Shown one piece after another: positions 38,691 to 48,592 of a stretch of 64,000 nucleotides of DNA. Each line of letters begins with the position of its first letter. Position 1 is the first letter of the stretch. Source of the stretch: Campylobacter sp. RM16189. GTDB taxonomy: Bacteria > Campylobacterota > Campylobacteria > Campylobacterales > Campylobacteraceae. Under the pieces are notes generated by a model. That model was not told where the DNA came from, made no database searches, and saw only the letters and a list, made by a program, of their open reading frames with translations. Both the position numbers and the translations under genes were made by a program. Location: the NCBI RefSeq assembly GCF_012978815.1, contig NZ_LIWR01000004.1:141063-205062 (forward strand). Direction: 5' to 3'.

Positions 38691-39614
38691 GTGAAAAAAA
38701 TTAAAGTAGATGAAATTTATCAAAAACTGCATCGTTATGATGGCGGAGACATTGACGAAAAAGAGATGAGGATATCTACAAAAAGAGTCCAAATCAATGA
38801 TGATATGGATTTTTGGATACAAAAATTTAGTTTTAAAAACGATACTGAAATCATAAACGATCTTTATCCTATTAATGGATTTTTTATAAATTTTACTATT
38901 GAAGGAGGGGCTACTTTAAAAACGTTTAATTCAAAAATAAAATATTGCAATAATTTAACCACCATATCAACCGCAAACAATCTACTGGCAGATTTACAAG
39001 CCGAACAAGGGAAAAATAATATAAATGCAGGAATTTTTATAAGCAACAACTTTATAAAAAATAATTTTTCAGATATTATAAACCCTTTTGAAAACAAAGT
39101 TTTACAACAGTCAAAAACCAATTTATGCTCCCAATTTTACTTAAATCAAATTTTAAATTTAAATAGCGATGATCCATTAGATAGGCTATTTGTAGAGAGC
39201 AAGGTTTTGGAGCTAATACATAATGAATTTATTAACCTTAAGAGATATAAAAAACAAAACAATCATGTCATCTTGAGTGAATTTGACAAAGCAGCAATAA
39301 TAAAAGCAAAAGAAATTTTAGCATCCAATATCCAAAATCCACCTAGTATAAAAGAGCTTGCAAGAAAGATCAAACTAAATGAATTTAAGTTAAAATTCGG
39401 TTTTAAAAAGCTATTTAATCAAACTCCTTATGAATTTTTACATAAAGAAAGGATAAAACACGCTTTTGATTTAGCAAAAAATTCGGAAATGAATATATCG
39501 GAAATATCAGCAGCCGTAGGATTTAAAAATCAAGGTTATTTCGCCAAAGCTTTCAAGAAGCACTATAATATTTCGCCAAAAGATATAATGAAAACAAGAG
39601 AATATTATTACTAA
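38691..39614 (+). CDS. AraC-family transcriptional regulator
   Basis: 307 residues: an N-terminal ligand domain without close match, then a C-terminal double helix-turn-helix (PPSIKELARKIKLNEFKLKFGF, LFNQTPYEFLHKERIKHAF, MNISEISAAVGFKNQGYFAKAFKKHY). Such PchR-like regulators often control the adjacent receptor gene with the siderophore as co-inducer. The GTG at 38691 has AGGA six bases upstream, so I prefer it to earlier codons. The 113-base gap to the divergent receptor gene is the likely control region. Confidence 0.85.
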   Translation: MKKIKVDEIYQKLHRYDGGDIDEKEMRISTKRVQINDDMDFWIQKFSFKNDTEIINDLYPINGFFINFTIEGGATLKTFNSKIKYCNNLTTISTANNLLADLQAEQGKNNINAGIFISNNFIKNNFSDIINPFENKVLQQSKTNLCSQFYLNQILNLNSDDPLDRLFVESKVLELIHNEFINLKRYKKQNNHVILSEFDKAAIIKAKEILASNIQNPPSIKELARKIKLNEFKLKFGFKKLFNQTPYEFLHKERIKHAFDLAKNSEMNISEISAAVGFKNQGYFAKAFKKHYNISPKDIMKTREYYY

Positions 39615-39720
39615 TAAACTACTTAATATAACTTAAAATTTTATATTTTTAGCCAATAAAATGAGATTTTAAACTTTACAAAGATATAATAGCTAAAAAT
39701 TATTATAAGAAAGGAAACTA

Positions 39721-40224
39721 ATGTCCGTAACACAAGACAGACGGAATTTTATCGGATTGGCATTCGGTGCGGTTGCTGCCGTAGGCGGTGCTTTTTCGCT
39801 TGTAGCCGTCAAAAAAACTTGGGATCCGCTCCCAAGCGTAAAAGCGGCAGGATTTACTACCGTAGATCTTAGTCCCATGAAAGACGGTGAAATGCGCCAA
39901 ATCGAATGGCGTAAAAAACCTATCTTTATTCTAAAAAAAGATGCAAATATGCCTGCTAACGACAAAAGAGACGTAGTAGTCGGGGATTCAAGATACATAG
40001 TAGCCATAGCGCTTTGCACCCATCTTGGCTGTATTCCTGAGTGGAGAGCAAGCAAGCAAGTCTTTATCTGCGCCTGTCACGCGGGAGAATTTAACGTAGA
40101 CGGTATCAACACCTTCGGTCCTCCTCCAAGACCTCTTGATATACCGCCGTTTAAGATAGACGGGACCAAGCTAGTACTTGGCGAAACGGGTCCTGAGTAT
40201 GAAAAACTTGTAGCTCAGGCATAG
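39721..40224 (+). CDS. petA: Ubiquinol/menaquinol-cytochrome c reductase Rieske iron-sulfur subunit
   Basis: 167 residues with a twin-arginine membrane anchor (DRRNFIGLAFGAVAAVGG) and the Rieske cluster motifs CTHLGC and CACHAGEF, which ligate a 2Fe-2S centre with two Cys and two His. Exported through the Tat system, for which tatA lies at 6223. First gene of petABC, with AAGGAAACTA before the ATG. Transfers electrons from quinol to the dihaem cytochrome. Confidence 0.96.
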   Translation: MSVTQDRRNFIGLAFGAVAAVGGAFSLVAVKKTWDPLPSVKAAGFTTVDLSPMKDGEMRQIEWRKKPIFILKKDANMPANDKRDVVVGDSRYIVAIALCTHLGCIPEWRASKQVFICACHAGEFNVDGINTFGPPPRPLDIPPFKIDGTKLVLGETGPEYEKLVAQA

Positions 40225-40233
40225 GAGGAAAAT

Positions 40234-41499
40234 ATGGCACAAATTCGTAAATCAACAGGGATAATGGACTGGCTAGATCAAAGAATAGCGCTTAATAAAA
40301 TGATGAAAGTGCTAGTTAGCGAGTACTGGATACCGAAAAACATCAATTTCTTGTGGGCTATGGGCGTTATTCTTACGACGCTTTTCGTATTGCTTTTGGT
40401 AACGGGCTTTTTACTTATGATGTATTACAAGCCTGATATAAATTTAGCCTTTGACAGCGTAAACTACACTATCATGAAAGAGGTTGAATACGGCTGGCTA
40501 TGGCGACATATACACGCAGTTGCAGCATCTGTGATCTTTTTAATCATCTACATTCACACTTTTACCGCGATTTATTACGGCTCGTATAAAAAAGGCAGAG
40601 AGCTTATCTGGGTAAGCGGTATGCTGCTTTTCATACTATTTTCGGCTGAAGCTTTTAGCGGATATATGCTTCCATGGGGACAGATGAGCTACTGGGCGGC
40701 GATGGTTATCACAAACTTATTTGGCGGAATTCCTGTGATAGGAGATGCCGTAGTTGAGTGGATAAGAGGCGACTATGCAGTTAGCGACTCGACTCTAACA
40801 CGCTTTTTCATGCTTCACGTATGCTTACTTCCGCTTGTTTTAATCGCTGTTATCGCACTTCACTTCTATACACTTAGAATTCCTCACGTAAACAACGAAA
40901 CAGGCGAGGAGATAGACTTTGACGTAGAAGCTGAAAAATACCTAAAAGGCGACAAGGCAAACGCGAAGGTTATACCTTTCTGGCCGGGATTTTTAGCAAA
41001 AGACTTCATGTATATCGGATTTTTCATGATCTTTTTCTTCTATCTTGTGTGCTTTCACTTCAACTTCGCGATGGATCCGATCAACTTTGAGCCGGGCAAC
41101 CCTCTAAAAACTCCACCACACATCTATCCTGAGTGGTATTTCTTGTGGCAGTATGAAATTTTACGCGGATTTTTCTTTGATATATTTGGCTTTTCTGCTT
41201 ACAATATCGGTCTTATCGCGTTTGCATTTGCAGGTATCGCGCTATTTTTCATGCCGATATACGATAGAAGCGACGTTGTTGCTCCTGCGCACGAGAGAAA
41301 AGGCTTTTTCGTATGGTTCTGGTTACTAGTGATAGATATGATAGTTCTTACGATATTTGGAAAGCTTCCTGCAGACGGAGTTACAATGGGAATTTCAAAT
41401 TCATGGATAGGATTTTACTCAACGATTACATTCTTTATCTTGCTTCTTGTGGTACTACCTATCATAACTACGCTTGAAAAGAAAAGGGGTGGCAAATGA
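40234..41499 (+). CDS. petB: Cytochrome b subunit of the bc complex
   Basis: 421 residues with about nine membrane helices. Haem-ligand histidines are in HIHAVAASVIFLIIYIHTF and MLHVCLLPLVLIAVIALHFY, and the quinol-site motif is YPEWYFLWQYEILRG. Full-length (not split b6/IV). The start is nine bases after the Rieske stop with AGGAGGAAAAT, and the end overlaps petC by four bases. Confidence 0.96.
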   Translation: MAQIRKSTGIMDWLDQRIALNKMMKVLVSEYWIPKNINFLWAMGVILTTLFVLLLVTGFLLMMYYKPDINLAFDSVNYTIMKEVEYGWLWRHIHAVAASVIFLIIYIHTFTAIYYGSYKKGRELIWVSGMLLFILFSAEAFSGYMLPWGQMSYWAAMVITNLFGGIPVIGDAVVEWIRGDYAVSDSTLTRFFMLHVCLLPLVLIAVIALHFYTLRIPHVNNETGEEIDFDVEAEKYLKGDKANAKVIPFWPGFLAKDFMYIGFFMIFFFYLVCFHFNFAMDPINFEPGNPLKTPPHIYPEWYFLWQYEILRGFFFDIFGFSAYNIGLIAFAFAGIALFFMPIYDRSDVVAPAHERKGFFVWFWLLVIDMIVLTIFGKLPADGVTMGISNSWIGFYSTITFFILLLVVLPIITTLEKKRGGK

Positions 41500-42524
41500 G
41501 AGAGCTAAAAATTCTTATAGTTGTTGTTGTTCTATCACTGATAACATACTGGGGCATTGAGCCTTACGCTCACTCGATCATGCATCCTAAGGTAGATCCT
41601 GTTAATTACAACTTTGCCGAGGGCGACGTAAAGCAAGCTGAAGTAGTAGTTAGCAAAAGAGAGGCTGATTTAGAGAGCGCAAAAAAGCTTGGAGAAGAAG
41701 CTAAGATAAAAAATGCTGAAAAAGACCTGCAAGAGGCAAAAGACTCTCTTGAAGAGTACAAAACATTTTGGGCTGAAATAGGTGCTATAGACTTCAAAAA
41801 AGGCAACGCCGAAAAAGGCGCGGAAGTATTTATGAATGCAGGTTGTGCGGGTTGTCACGGACTTGAGGCTGCAGGTATGCCTACTCCTATGGATAATGCA
41901 AGTGCAAGCGAAGCTTATAAGGTAGTTCCGCCTGATCTAAGCACTGCAGGATATCTCTATGATGACGCTTTCCTTGCAGCAGTAATAAAAAATCCAAATA
42001 TAGCGCTAAAACTAAAACACAAATTTAATGACGAAAATCCTTACCCGATGCCTGCATTTTTCGGAGCAGGCGGTGAAGACATAAACCAAGAGCTTGCCGA
42101 TATGGTAGCTTATCTTAAGTCAGTTGCACCAAAAGAGGTAAGCGATGAGAAAGTATTTGCAGACTCTTGCCAAAGATGTCACGACATGAAATACGAAAAA
42201 CAATACGTCTTTACAAACCGCGTAAATTTAGCCGAATACATGGGGTCAAATCCGCCTGATCTATCTATGATGATACGCTCAAAGGGCGCTGATTATTTGC
42301 ATAAATTTATCAACGATACACAAAAAATGCTTCCTGGCACAGCTATGCCAAGAGTCGGTCTAAACAAAAAAGCCGAAGAGCAAGTCGTAGCTTATATGCA
42401 AAAAGCGGGCGATGAGAAAAAAGCCGAAAGAGAGAGTTTGGGAATTTACATAATGATATACTTCCTAATCTTTGGAATCTTTGGCTGGCTATGGAAACGC
42501 AAAGTTTGGAGCGAGCTTCACTAA
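41496..42524 (+). CDS. petC: Dihaem cytochrome c subunit of the bc complex
   Basis: 342 residues, membrane-bound at both ends: an N-terminal helix (LKILIVVVVLSLITYWGI) and a C-terminal one (IYIMIYFLIFGIFGWLW). Between them a charged coiled-coil stretch (about 48-90) precedes two CxxCH haem sites, CAGCH (near 120) and CQRCH (near 225). This two-haem form, in place of a cytochrome c1, is characteristic of epsilonproteobacteria. Last gene of petABC, followed by a strong terminator. Confidence 0.95.
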   Translation: MRELKILIVVVVLSLITYWGIEPYAHSIMHPKVDPVNYNFAEGDVKQAEVVVSKREADLESAKKLGEEAKIKNAEKDLQEAKDSLEEYKTFWAEIGAIDFKKGNAEKGAEVFMNAGCAGCHGLEAAGMPTPMDNASASEAYKVVPPDLSTAGYLYDDAFLAAVIKNPNIALKLKHKFNDENPYPMPAFFGAGGEDINQELADMVAYLKSVAPKEVSDEKVFADSCQRCHDMKYEKQYVFTNRVNLAEYMGSNPPDLSMMIRSKGADYLHKFINDTQKMLPGTAMPRVGLNKKAEEQVVAYMQKAGDEKKAERESLGIYIMIYFLIFGIFGWLWKRKVWSELH

Positions 42525-42529
42525 AATTT

Positions 42530-42560
42530 AAGAGCCTATTTTAGGCTCTTTTCTCTTTTT
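42530..42560 (+). terminator. Rho-independent terminator of petABC
   Basis: A perfect 9-bp stem, AAGAGCCTA and TAGGCTCTT, with a three-base loop of Ts and a following TTCTCTTTTT run. It begins six bases after the petC stop. Confidence 0.88.
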
Positions 42561-42646
42561 AAATCAACTTCATTATATGATTTTAACTATCAAAATTTAT
42601 CCAAATTTCTGATATAATTCGCCCAAATTTTAGACAAAGGCAACCC

Positions 42647-42976
42647 GTGATAACAAACATCTATCTATTTTTAGCCGCATCGTTTTTTGAAATTTTTGGC
42701 TGCTTTTCGTTTTGGCTCTACTTTAGACTTGCCAAATCTCCCACTTGGCTTGGAGCAGGACTAATCTCACTCATACTATTTGCTTACATCCTAACCAAAA
42801 TCGACCTTGAAGCCGCAGGTAGAATTTACGCCATATACGGCGGCATCTATATACTATCTTCGTTTTTGTGGATGATATTTGTGGAAAAGGAGATGATGAA
42901 CAAATTTGACATCATAGGACTAGCCTTTGTGATCTTTGGAGCGGGAATTATATATTTTGGCAACAAGCTAGCTTGA
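42647..42976 (+). CDS. ynfA: YnfA/UPF0060 family small membrane protein
   Basis: 109 residues with four hydrophobic helices. Family marks are AASFFEIFGCFSFWLYFR at the start, GRIYAIYGGIYILSSFLWM in the middle, and DIIGLAFVIFGAGIIYFG at the end. The start is a GTG. Members resemble small multidrug-resistance transporters, but a function is not established. Monocistronic, after the petABC terminator. The stop codon lies in the hairpin that separates it from the convergent DUF4198 gene. Confidence 0.87.
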   Translation: MITNIYLFLAASFFEIFGCFSFWLYFRLAKSPTWLGAGLISLILFAYILTKIDLEAAGRIYAIYGGIYILSSFLWMIFVEKEMMNKFDIIGLAFVIFGAGIIYFGNKLA

Positions 42977-42999
42977 GCGCAAATTTTCATCGCGCTCAA
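42973..42999. terminator. Terminator hairpin between convergent ynfA and DUF4198 gene
   Basis: 8-bp stem, TTGAGCGC and GCGCTCAA, with an 11-base loop, followed by an ATTTTGCTTTT run on the plus strand. It overlaps the ynfA stop and ends 16 bases from the stop of the minus-strand gene, so it can serve both. Confidence 0.65.
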
Positions 43000-43014
43000 A
43001 TTTTGCTTTTAGTT

Positions 43015-43911
43015 TTACCTCTCTTTTACGAAAAAGGTAGCGCTTGCATTGTAACCTTTATGCAGAGCTTTCCCGACTAGCTCAGGGGCTATTTTTTTAT
43101 TTATGTCTTTTCTCAGATTTACTACTGCAAGCCATCTACCACTAGAGGTTACGCGAAATTTAGTTCTACCATTACTATTTATGTAAGAACCTATAAATCC
43201 TGCTCCGCTTTGCTCGCCATGAGCTTTAATTGTGATCGGCATACCGTTTATTTTTTCATTTAAAAGTTCGCCCATAAACAAAACCTCAAACTCTACTTCA
43301 TCACCTACTTTTAAATTGCTTAAGTCACTAATAGGGATTATTTCAAGATCATGCCCTATTGGTTTTGGTTTTTTCCATTCGCTTACACTTACATAAGCCT
43401 TAGCAAAACTTTGAAAATTCAAAGACATTGAAATTTCTTTTGCGCCCTTTATCTCATTTAGATAAATTCTGCCCCATTTTTCTCTACCTTTTTCATCTTT
43501 CCAAGTAGAGAATTGAACGTTTCTTGTTGCTGCAGCTACTTGATATACACCTTTTGCTGAAGTATCTGTAAAATAAACTTTATTTGCAAGCATATCTCCG
43601 TTAAAAACCAAAGCTTCAGGAAAATCTTTACTAGGTTTTTCTTGATAAACTCTTGTTTCAATACCTTCGTTGGCAGTTTTATCAAATTTAAACTCCGTCT
43701 TTTTCATATTCGGATCATAAATTTCATATTTCTCTAAACTGTTTCCCATAAAGAAATCATCAAAAGGCAAGGCATGACCCCAGCCTATATTTACACCTAT
43801 GCTTCCGGGCTTATGCTCCATTGATTCACTTAAATTTATAAAAAAATCATGAGCTTTTAAACCAAAAGCCATAGCACATAATGCTATTATGCTAAAAATC
43901 ATCTTTTTCAT
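43015..43911 (-). CDS. DUF4198 (COG5266-like) periplasmic protein paired with TonB receptor
   Basis: 298 residues with a signal peptide (MKKMIFSIIALCAMAFGLKAHDFF). HDFFINL and GVNIGWGHALPFDDFF mark the same family as the protein at 15000. Beta-rich C-terminal domain with VGDEVEFEVLFMGELLN and GHDLEIIPISDLSNLKVGDE, shared with that protein. It lies 15 bases after the TonB receptor, so the two form a Fur-type operon. A periplasmic metal-binding or delivery role is plausible; not proven. Confidence 0.82.
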   Translation of the reverse strand: MKKMIFSIIALCAMAFGLKAHDFFINLSESMEHKPGSIGVNIGWGHALPFDDFFMGNSLEKYEIYDPNMKKTEFKFDKTANEGIETRVYQEKPSKDFPEALVFNGDMLANKVYFTDTSAKGVYQVAAATRNVQFSTWKDEKGREKWGRIYLNEIKGAKEISMSLNFQSFAKAYVSVSEWKKPKPIGHDLEIIPISDLSNLKVGDEVEFEVLFMGELLNEKINGMPITIKAHGEQSGAGFIGSYINSNGRTKFRVTSSGRWLAVVNLRKDINKKIAPELVGKALHKGYNASATFFVKER

Positions 43912-43926
43912 TGTTTTCCTTTAATA

Positions 43927-45903
43927 TCATTTAAAATCATATTTTAGGTTAAGACCCGCTCTCCAAACTCGCCCTTCGTTTATCGATGATTCGCCACCAA
44001 GGCTATAATAAAGCTTATCGGCTAGGTTTTCAACCTCTACAAATGGAGTTAGGGTAAATCCGCTCACTTCATATCTATAGCTAAGTTTTGCATCGACAAT
44101 GGTTTTGTTTTGACTAGGATGTTTTGAGCCACCGCTATATTTCAAATCCAAAGCATTTGTAGCTTGAATTGAAAAATCAAATCCAGCCAAATCTACTATA
44201 GTTGCACCGTATTTTAAGCTCTTATCAGGTGTTCCGTATAGTCTTTCGCCCTCGCCATTTTTAGTTTTTTCGTTTGAATAGGCTAAATTTAAAATCAGCC
44301 AATCGGTCGGATAAAATTCGCTTGAGATTTCAAATCCTCTTACTTTTGATTTTCCTTCGTTAAAGAATAACCATTCATCACTAGGAAGCATTATAAGTCT
44401 TATTTGATCGGTATAATCTGTACTGTAGTAACTTGCTTCCAGATTTCCCCAATCACTAAGGCGTTGTTTTAATCCTATTTCATAGCCTTTTGCTTTCTCA
44501 GGCTTCAAATCAGGATTTCCTCCCAAGAATTTAGGTAGATATCTTTGTGGTGCAGCAGGCGTATTAAACGCTTTACTATATCCTACCCATAAAGTAGTAT
44601 AGTCATACTCGGTATTCGCAAAAGGAAATATAGAAATACCAAAATTTGGACTTGTAGCTTTCATCTTTTTACCTGCGGTATCGTAGCTATCGTGACGAAT
44701 TCCGGCCACAAAAAGAGCGTAAGGGATAGGCTTATACTCTATTTGAGCAAAAGGAGAGATATTTTTTTCGGTTTTATCATAATCCATGCTAGGGCTTGGT
44801 TTTTCAAATTCATAATTTCTTGCATTCATATCGACTTTTTTATACTGCAAACCGATTATATTTCTAAGTTTTTCATCTTCTAGCCAATTTATTGTGCCTT
44901 TGATTTCGCCTTGCAAGGATTTTTCATCATAGATGGCATTGGTTTTCTTTGCAAAAAATTCTTCAGGTTTTGTATTGGAACCGTAAGTCAAATCATATGT
45001 TCGCTTTATTAGTCCTAAATTGGAATATAGCGAAAACATTTCACTAAATTTACCCTCATAGGTTAAAAATCCGCTCTTGGTATCGTATATATTGTTGTAA
45101 ATATTGCTCCAATCGTTTTGATGATAATATGAGCCATACCAGCCTTGTGTCTTATCGCTTTTATCTTGTGTAAAATCAAGGCTTATCTCATGGCTATCGG
45201 CAAACGCATAATCAACACGTGCAAATATATTTTTTTGATCTTTTTCGGTATGAGGAATAGTGCCTTTTGGAGTTTTGTATTTATCTTGTTTAGATGAAGC
45301 TATATCAAGAAAGTAAGTGAGCGAATCCCCCCCATTAAAATTAGTGCCTCCACCAAGGCTAAGATTTGCTCCAAATTGTTTGCCTGTGCCTGCAAAGACT
45401 CCAGTTTCTATGAAAGGATTATCAATATCGCCTTTTTTTCTGATGATATTTACAACACCTGAAGTTGCTTTAGCACCGTGAATTGCTGCTTGAGGACCTT
45501 TTAATACTTCAATACGCTCAATTGAGTTCATTGAAACAAGAGGGGTTTGACTACCGCCTGAAAAAAAGTTCATATCCTTACCGTTGCTTAGCATAGATGG
45601 AACTTTGCCACGAATTAACAAAGTTTCCGACATTCCTCCACTAACAGGCTCAATTCCCGCCATATGTTTAATTGCTTTAAAGGCGTCTGTTGCAGAAGCT
45701 TTTGCCTTAATATCATCACTGGTGGTTATGCTCACATTAGCCGGAACTTCTTCAACCTTTATCGGCGTTTTAGTAGCAGTTACGGTAACCTTATCTAAGA
45801 CTACTTTGACAGGTTTTGTGTCTGCTTCTGCAGCATTAACTTGCAAAACAGCAGCAGCGGTTAGAATAGAAAAAGCAAAGGCTTTTTCAAACGAATTCTT
45901 CAT
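43927..45903 (-). CDS. TonB-dependent outer-membrane receptor, Fur-type promoter
   Basis: 658 residues: signal peptide (AFAFSILTAAAVLQVNA), TonB-box-like LDKVTVTATKTP, plug domain (FKAIKHMAGIEPVSGG, SIERIEVLKGPQAAIHGAKATSGVVNI) and a barrel ending in LNLKYDFK, an atypical final Lys after the usual Phe. The ATG at 45903 follows AAAGGAGAACTAT; an earlier frame start would lie inside the Fur-box-like site and is rejected. Operon with the DUF4198 gene. Ligand unknown; iron is likely from the operator. Confidence 0.9.
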   Translation of the reverse strand: MKNSFEKAFAFSILTAAAVLQVNAAEADTKPVKVVLDKVTVTATKTPIKVEEVPANVSITTSDDIKAKASATDAFKAIKHMAGIEPVSGGMSETLLIRGKVPSMLSNGKDMNFFSGGSQTPLVSMNSIERIEVLKGPQAAIHGAKATSGVVNIIRKKGDIDNPFIETGVFAGTGKQFGANLSLGGGTNFNGGDSLTYFLDIASSKQDKYKTPKGTIPHTEKDQKNIFARVDYAFADSHEISLDFTQDKSDKTQGWYGSYYHQNDWSNIYNNIYDTKSGFLTYEGKFSEMFSLYSNLGLIKRTYDLTYGSNTKPEEFFAKKTNAIYDEKSLQGEIKGTINWLEDEKLRNIIGLQYKKVDMNARNYEFEKPSPSMDYDKTEKNISPFAQIEYKPIPYALFVAGIRHDSYDTAGKKMKATSPNFGISIFPFANTEYDYTTLWVGYSKAFNTPAAPQRYLPKFLGGNPDLKPEKAKGYEIGLKQRLSDWGNLEASYYSTDYTDQIRLIMLPSDEWLFFNEGKSKVRGFEISSEFYPTDWLILNLAYSNEKTKNGEGERLYGTPDKSLKYGATIVDLAGFDFSIQATNALDLKYSGGSKHPSQNKTIVDAKLSYRYEVSGFTLTPFVEVENLADKLYYSLGGESSINEGRVWRAGLNLKYDFK

Positions 45904-45930
45904 ATAGTTCTCCTTTAATAAAAATATTTC

Positions 45931-45949
45931 AATAACAATAATCATTGAT
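45931..45949 (-). promoter_or_regulatory. Fur-box-like operator of the TonB receptor/DUF4198 operon
   Basis: AATAACAATAATCATTGAT agrees with the 19-base Fur consensus at 13 positions and keeps the AATAATCATT core. It lies 28-46 bases upstream of the receptor ATG, where Fur would cover the promoter. Confidence 0.65.
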
Positions 45950-46119
45950 ATTCAAACTATACTAAAAATTCCTTTAAAAATCATTAATATACTATTTAAT
46001 CAAATACTCTCTAAATAGATTTTTGTATTTTAAAGCGATATGTGTTTAATTTAATTAGTTAAGTGCAAATAAGTATTTTCGAAGTAAATAAAAATTTAAA
46101 GAGCAAGATATAATCAAGC

Positions 46120-47061
46120 CTACTTGCCCTCTTGGAAAGCTCCGACAGATAAGATTTTATTCATTCTAGCGCTTAAAATTTGATCTATACTTTGATCTTC
46201 AAGCTTAGCAAGCTCATCTGTAAAATATGTCGCAAGTGCTTTTACTGCGCTTTCTTTATCTCTATGAGCACCATTAAGTGGCTCTTCTATAACGTCATCT
46301 ATCAAATTTAGGCTCTTTAGATCATCTGCGGTTATCTTCATAGCCTTAGTTGCTTGCTCCTGCTTGCTTGGGTCATTCCAAAGTATCGCGGCACAACCTT
46401 CAGGAGAAATAACCGAAAATACCGAGTTTCTCATCATAGCAAGCTTATCAGCCACTCCTATCGCAAGCGCTCCGCCACTACCGCCTTCGCCTATTACAAC
46501 CGCTATCATTGGAGTTTTTAAATTTGCAAATTCAAAGAGATTTCTAGCTATTGCCTCGCTCTGTCCGCGCTCTTCGGCGGCGATTCCAGGATACGCACCC
46601 GGAGTGTCTATAAGAAAAAGTATCGGCAAGCTAAATTTCTCGGCAAGTTTTGCTACGCGAAGCGCTTTTCTATAGCCTTCGGGATGAGGCATACCGAAAT
46701 TTCTTTTTAGTTTATTTTTAGTACCACGACCCTTTTGCTCGCCTATAACAACTACTTTTTTAGAGCCGATATATCCGATATAACAAACTATCGCATGATC
46801 ATCACGAAATGCCCTATCACCGTGAATTTCGTAATAATCAGTCATCATCCCGCGCACATAATCTATAGCATACGGGCGATCAGGGTGACGAGCGAGGCTT
46901 AGCCTTTGATACTCGTTTAAATTTTTGTAAATTTTAGCAGTCTCTTTTTCTAGATTTTTATTTAAAATTTCAACAGCATGCTCATCACCGCGAATTTTAG
47001 CATTCGCTATATCATCATCAATCTGCTTAATACTCTTTTCAAAATCTAAATAACTAGCCAT
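46120..47061 (-). CDS. accA: Acetyl-CoA carboxylase carboxyltransferase alpha subunit
   Basis: 313 residues of the carboxyltransferase alpha fold. Marks are [59 protein letters not shown] [18 protein letters not shown], and [16 protein letters not shown]. With AccD it makes malonyl-CoA for fatty-acid synthesis. It lies next to fabF and acpP, the substrate-pathway neighbours. Starts one base after the fabF stop. Confidence 0.96.
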   Translation of the reverse strand: MASYLDFEKSIKQIDDDIANAKIRGDEHAVEILNKNLEKETAKIYKNLNEYQRLSLARHPDRPYAIDYVRGMMTDYYEIHGDRAFRDDHAIVCYIGYIGSKKVVVIGEQKGRGTKNKLKRNFGMPHPEGYRKALRVAKLAEKFSLPILFLIDTPGAYPGIAAEERGQSEAIARNLFEFANLKTPMIAVVIGEGGSGGALAIGVADKLAMMRNSVFSVISPEGCAAILWNDPSKQEQATKAMKITADDLKSLNLIDDVIEEPLNGAHRDKESAVKALATYFTDELAKLEDQSIDQILSARMNKILSVGAFQEGK

Positions 47062-47062
47062 T

Positions 47063-48274
47063 TTAGTCCAATTTTTTAAATACTACCGAACCGTTGGTTC
47101 CACCAAAGCCAAACGAGTTGCTCATGATAGCTTTAAGCTCGGCTTTTCTAGCAACATTTGGCACATAGTCCAAGTCGCACTCAGGATCTTTTGTTGTCTG
47201 ATTTATGGTTGGAGGTATAATCCCGTCACGTAAAGCCATGATAGAGATTACCGCTTCTATGGCTCCTGCGGCTCCCAAGCAGTGTCCTGTTTGACCTTTT
47301 GTAGAACTAACCGGCGGACAATTGCTGCCAAATAGCTCTTTTAGCGCAGCAGTTTCATTTCTATCGTTCGTTGGAGTTGAAGTTCCATGAGCATTTATGT
47401 AGTCGATCTTAATATCGCCTGCCATTTTAAGAGCTTTTTTCATAGCATTTAGAGGTCCTTCAAGAGTCGGCGCCGTAATGTGATAAGCATCTCCGCTCTC
47501 TCCAAAGCCTACTATCTCAGCATAAATTTTAGCCCCTCTTGCCTTGGCGCTTTCAAATTCTTCAAGCACTAAAGCCCCACTTCCTTCACCCATAACAAAG
47601 CCGTCTCGTTCGGCATCAAAAGGACGAGAAGCTTTTTCCGGCTCATCGTTTCTGGTTGAAAGTGCCTTCATAGCGGCAAATCCGCCTACGCCGACACCGC
47701 ATATTGTAGATTCTGCACCTACGACAAGCATCTTCTCGGCTTCGCCTATCATTATGGTCTTAGCCGCTTCACATATCGCATGTGTAGAAGCCGCGCAAGC
47801 CGTAACGCTTGAAATATTAGGTCCTCTAAGTCCATGCTCTATGGAAACTATACCGCCGAGCATATTTACTAGAGCAGAAGGGATAAAAAACGGAGATATT
47901 TTTTTAGGACCTTTTTCGAGCAGTATATTTGAGTTCTTCTCGATATTTGGCAACCCTCCGATACCTGCAGCCGAGCTTATGCCAAATTCGCTAGCGTCAA
48001 ATTCGCCAAAATTTGCGTCAGTCATAGCTTCGCGAGCTGCTTTGATACCAAGTTGTATGAATCTATCGACTTTCTTCACCTCTTTACCGTCCATTACGGT
48101 CAAAGGATCAAAGTCGGTAATTTCAGCGGCGATTTGAACAGGATATTCAGAAACGTCAAAAAACGTTATCTTCTTTACTCCGCTCTTGCCCTCACAGATA
48201 GCTTTAAAAGAGCTCTCTTTATCAAGTCCAAGAGCATTTATCATACCGATTCCGGTGACTACAACTCTTCTCAA
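47063..48274 (-). CDS. fabF: 3-oxoacyl-ACP synthase II
   Basis: 403 residues of the thiolase-fold condensing enzymes. The Cys-His-His triad is present in [21 protein letters not shown] and [12 protein letters not shown], and the family end [13 protein letters not shown] is intact. Elongates fatty acids on ACP encoded next to it. It lies between acpP and accA in one minus-strand run. Confidence 0.96.
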   Translation of the reverse strand: MRRVVVTGIGMINALGLDKESSFKAICEGKSGVKKITFFDVSEYPVQIAAEITDFDPLTVMDGKEVKKVDRFIQLGIKAAREAMTDANFGEFDASEFGISSAAGIGGLPNIEKNSNILLEKGPKKISPFFIPSALVNMLGGIVSIEHGLRGPNISSVTACAASTHAICEAAKTIMIGEAEKMLVVGAESTICGVGVGGFAAMKALSTRNDEPEKASRPFDAERDGFVMGEGSGALVLEEFESAKARGAKIYAEIVGFGESGDAYHITAPTLEGPLNAMKKALKMAGDIKIDYINAHGTSTPTNDRNETAALKELFGSNCPPVSSTKGQTGHCLGAAGAIEAVISIMALRDGIIPPTINQTTKDPECDLDYVPNVARKAELKAIMSNSFGFGGTNGSVVFKKLD

Positions 48275-48305
48275 TATATCTCCTTATTTTTATCTATAAA
48301 AAGAA

Positions 48306-48539
48306 TTATTTATTTAGTTTTTCTATATAAGTTACAACGTCGTTTATGCTTATTAGCTTTTCAGCTTCGCTATCTGGAATTTCAACTTCAAATTTCTCTT
48401 CTAAAGCCATAACAAGCTCAACAACGTCAAGTGAATCAGCGCCTAGATCTTCGATAATCTTTGACTCAGGCTTAACAGCCTCAGGGCTTACGCTAAGTTG
48501 CTCAACAACAACATCTCTAACATCATCAAAAACTGCCAT
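48306..48539 (-). CDS. acpP: Acyl carrier protein
   Basis: 77 residues, acidic, with the phosphopantetheine attachment serine in [20 protein letters not shown]. It carries growing acyl chains for FabF and FabG. Normal length, 31 bases before fabF, with a good AGGAGA-type site (GGAGACCCCAA) upstream. Confidence 0.97.
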   Translation of the reverse strand: MAVFDDVRDVVVEQLSVSPEAVKPESKIIEDLGADSLDVVELVMALEEKFEVEIPDSEAEKLISINDVVTYIEKLNK

Positions 48540-48592
48540 TTGGGGTCTCCTTATTAAAAAATGTTTCAGATTTTAATATATTTTTGCTTAAA

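Noticed and set aside
47544..48137. 197-codon plus-strand frame
   Set aside because: Shadow of fabF, whose catalytic triad and length are complete.
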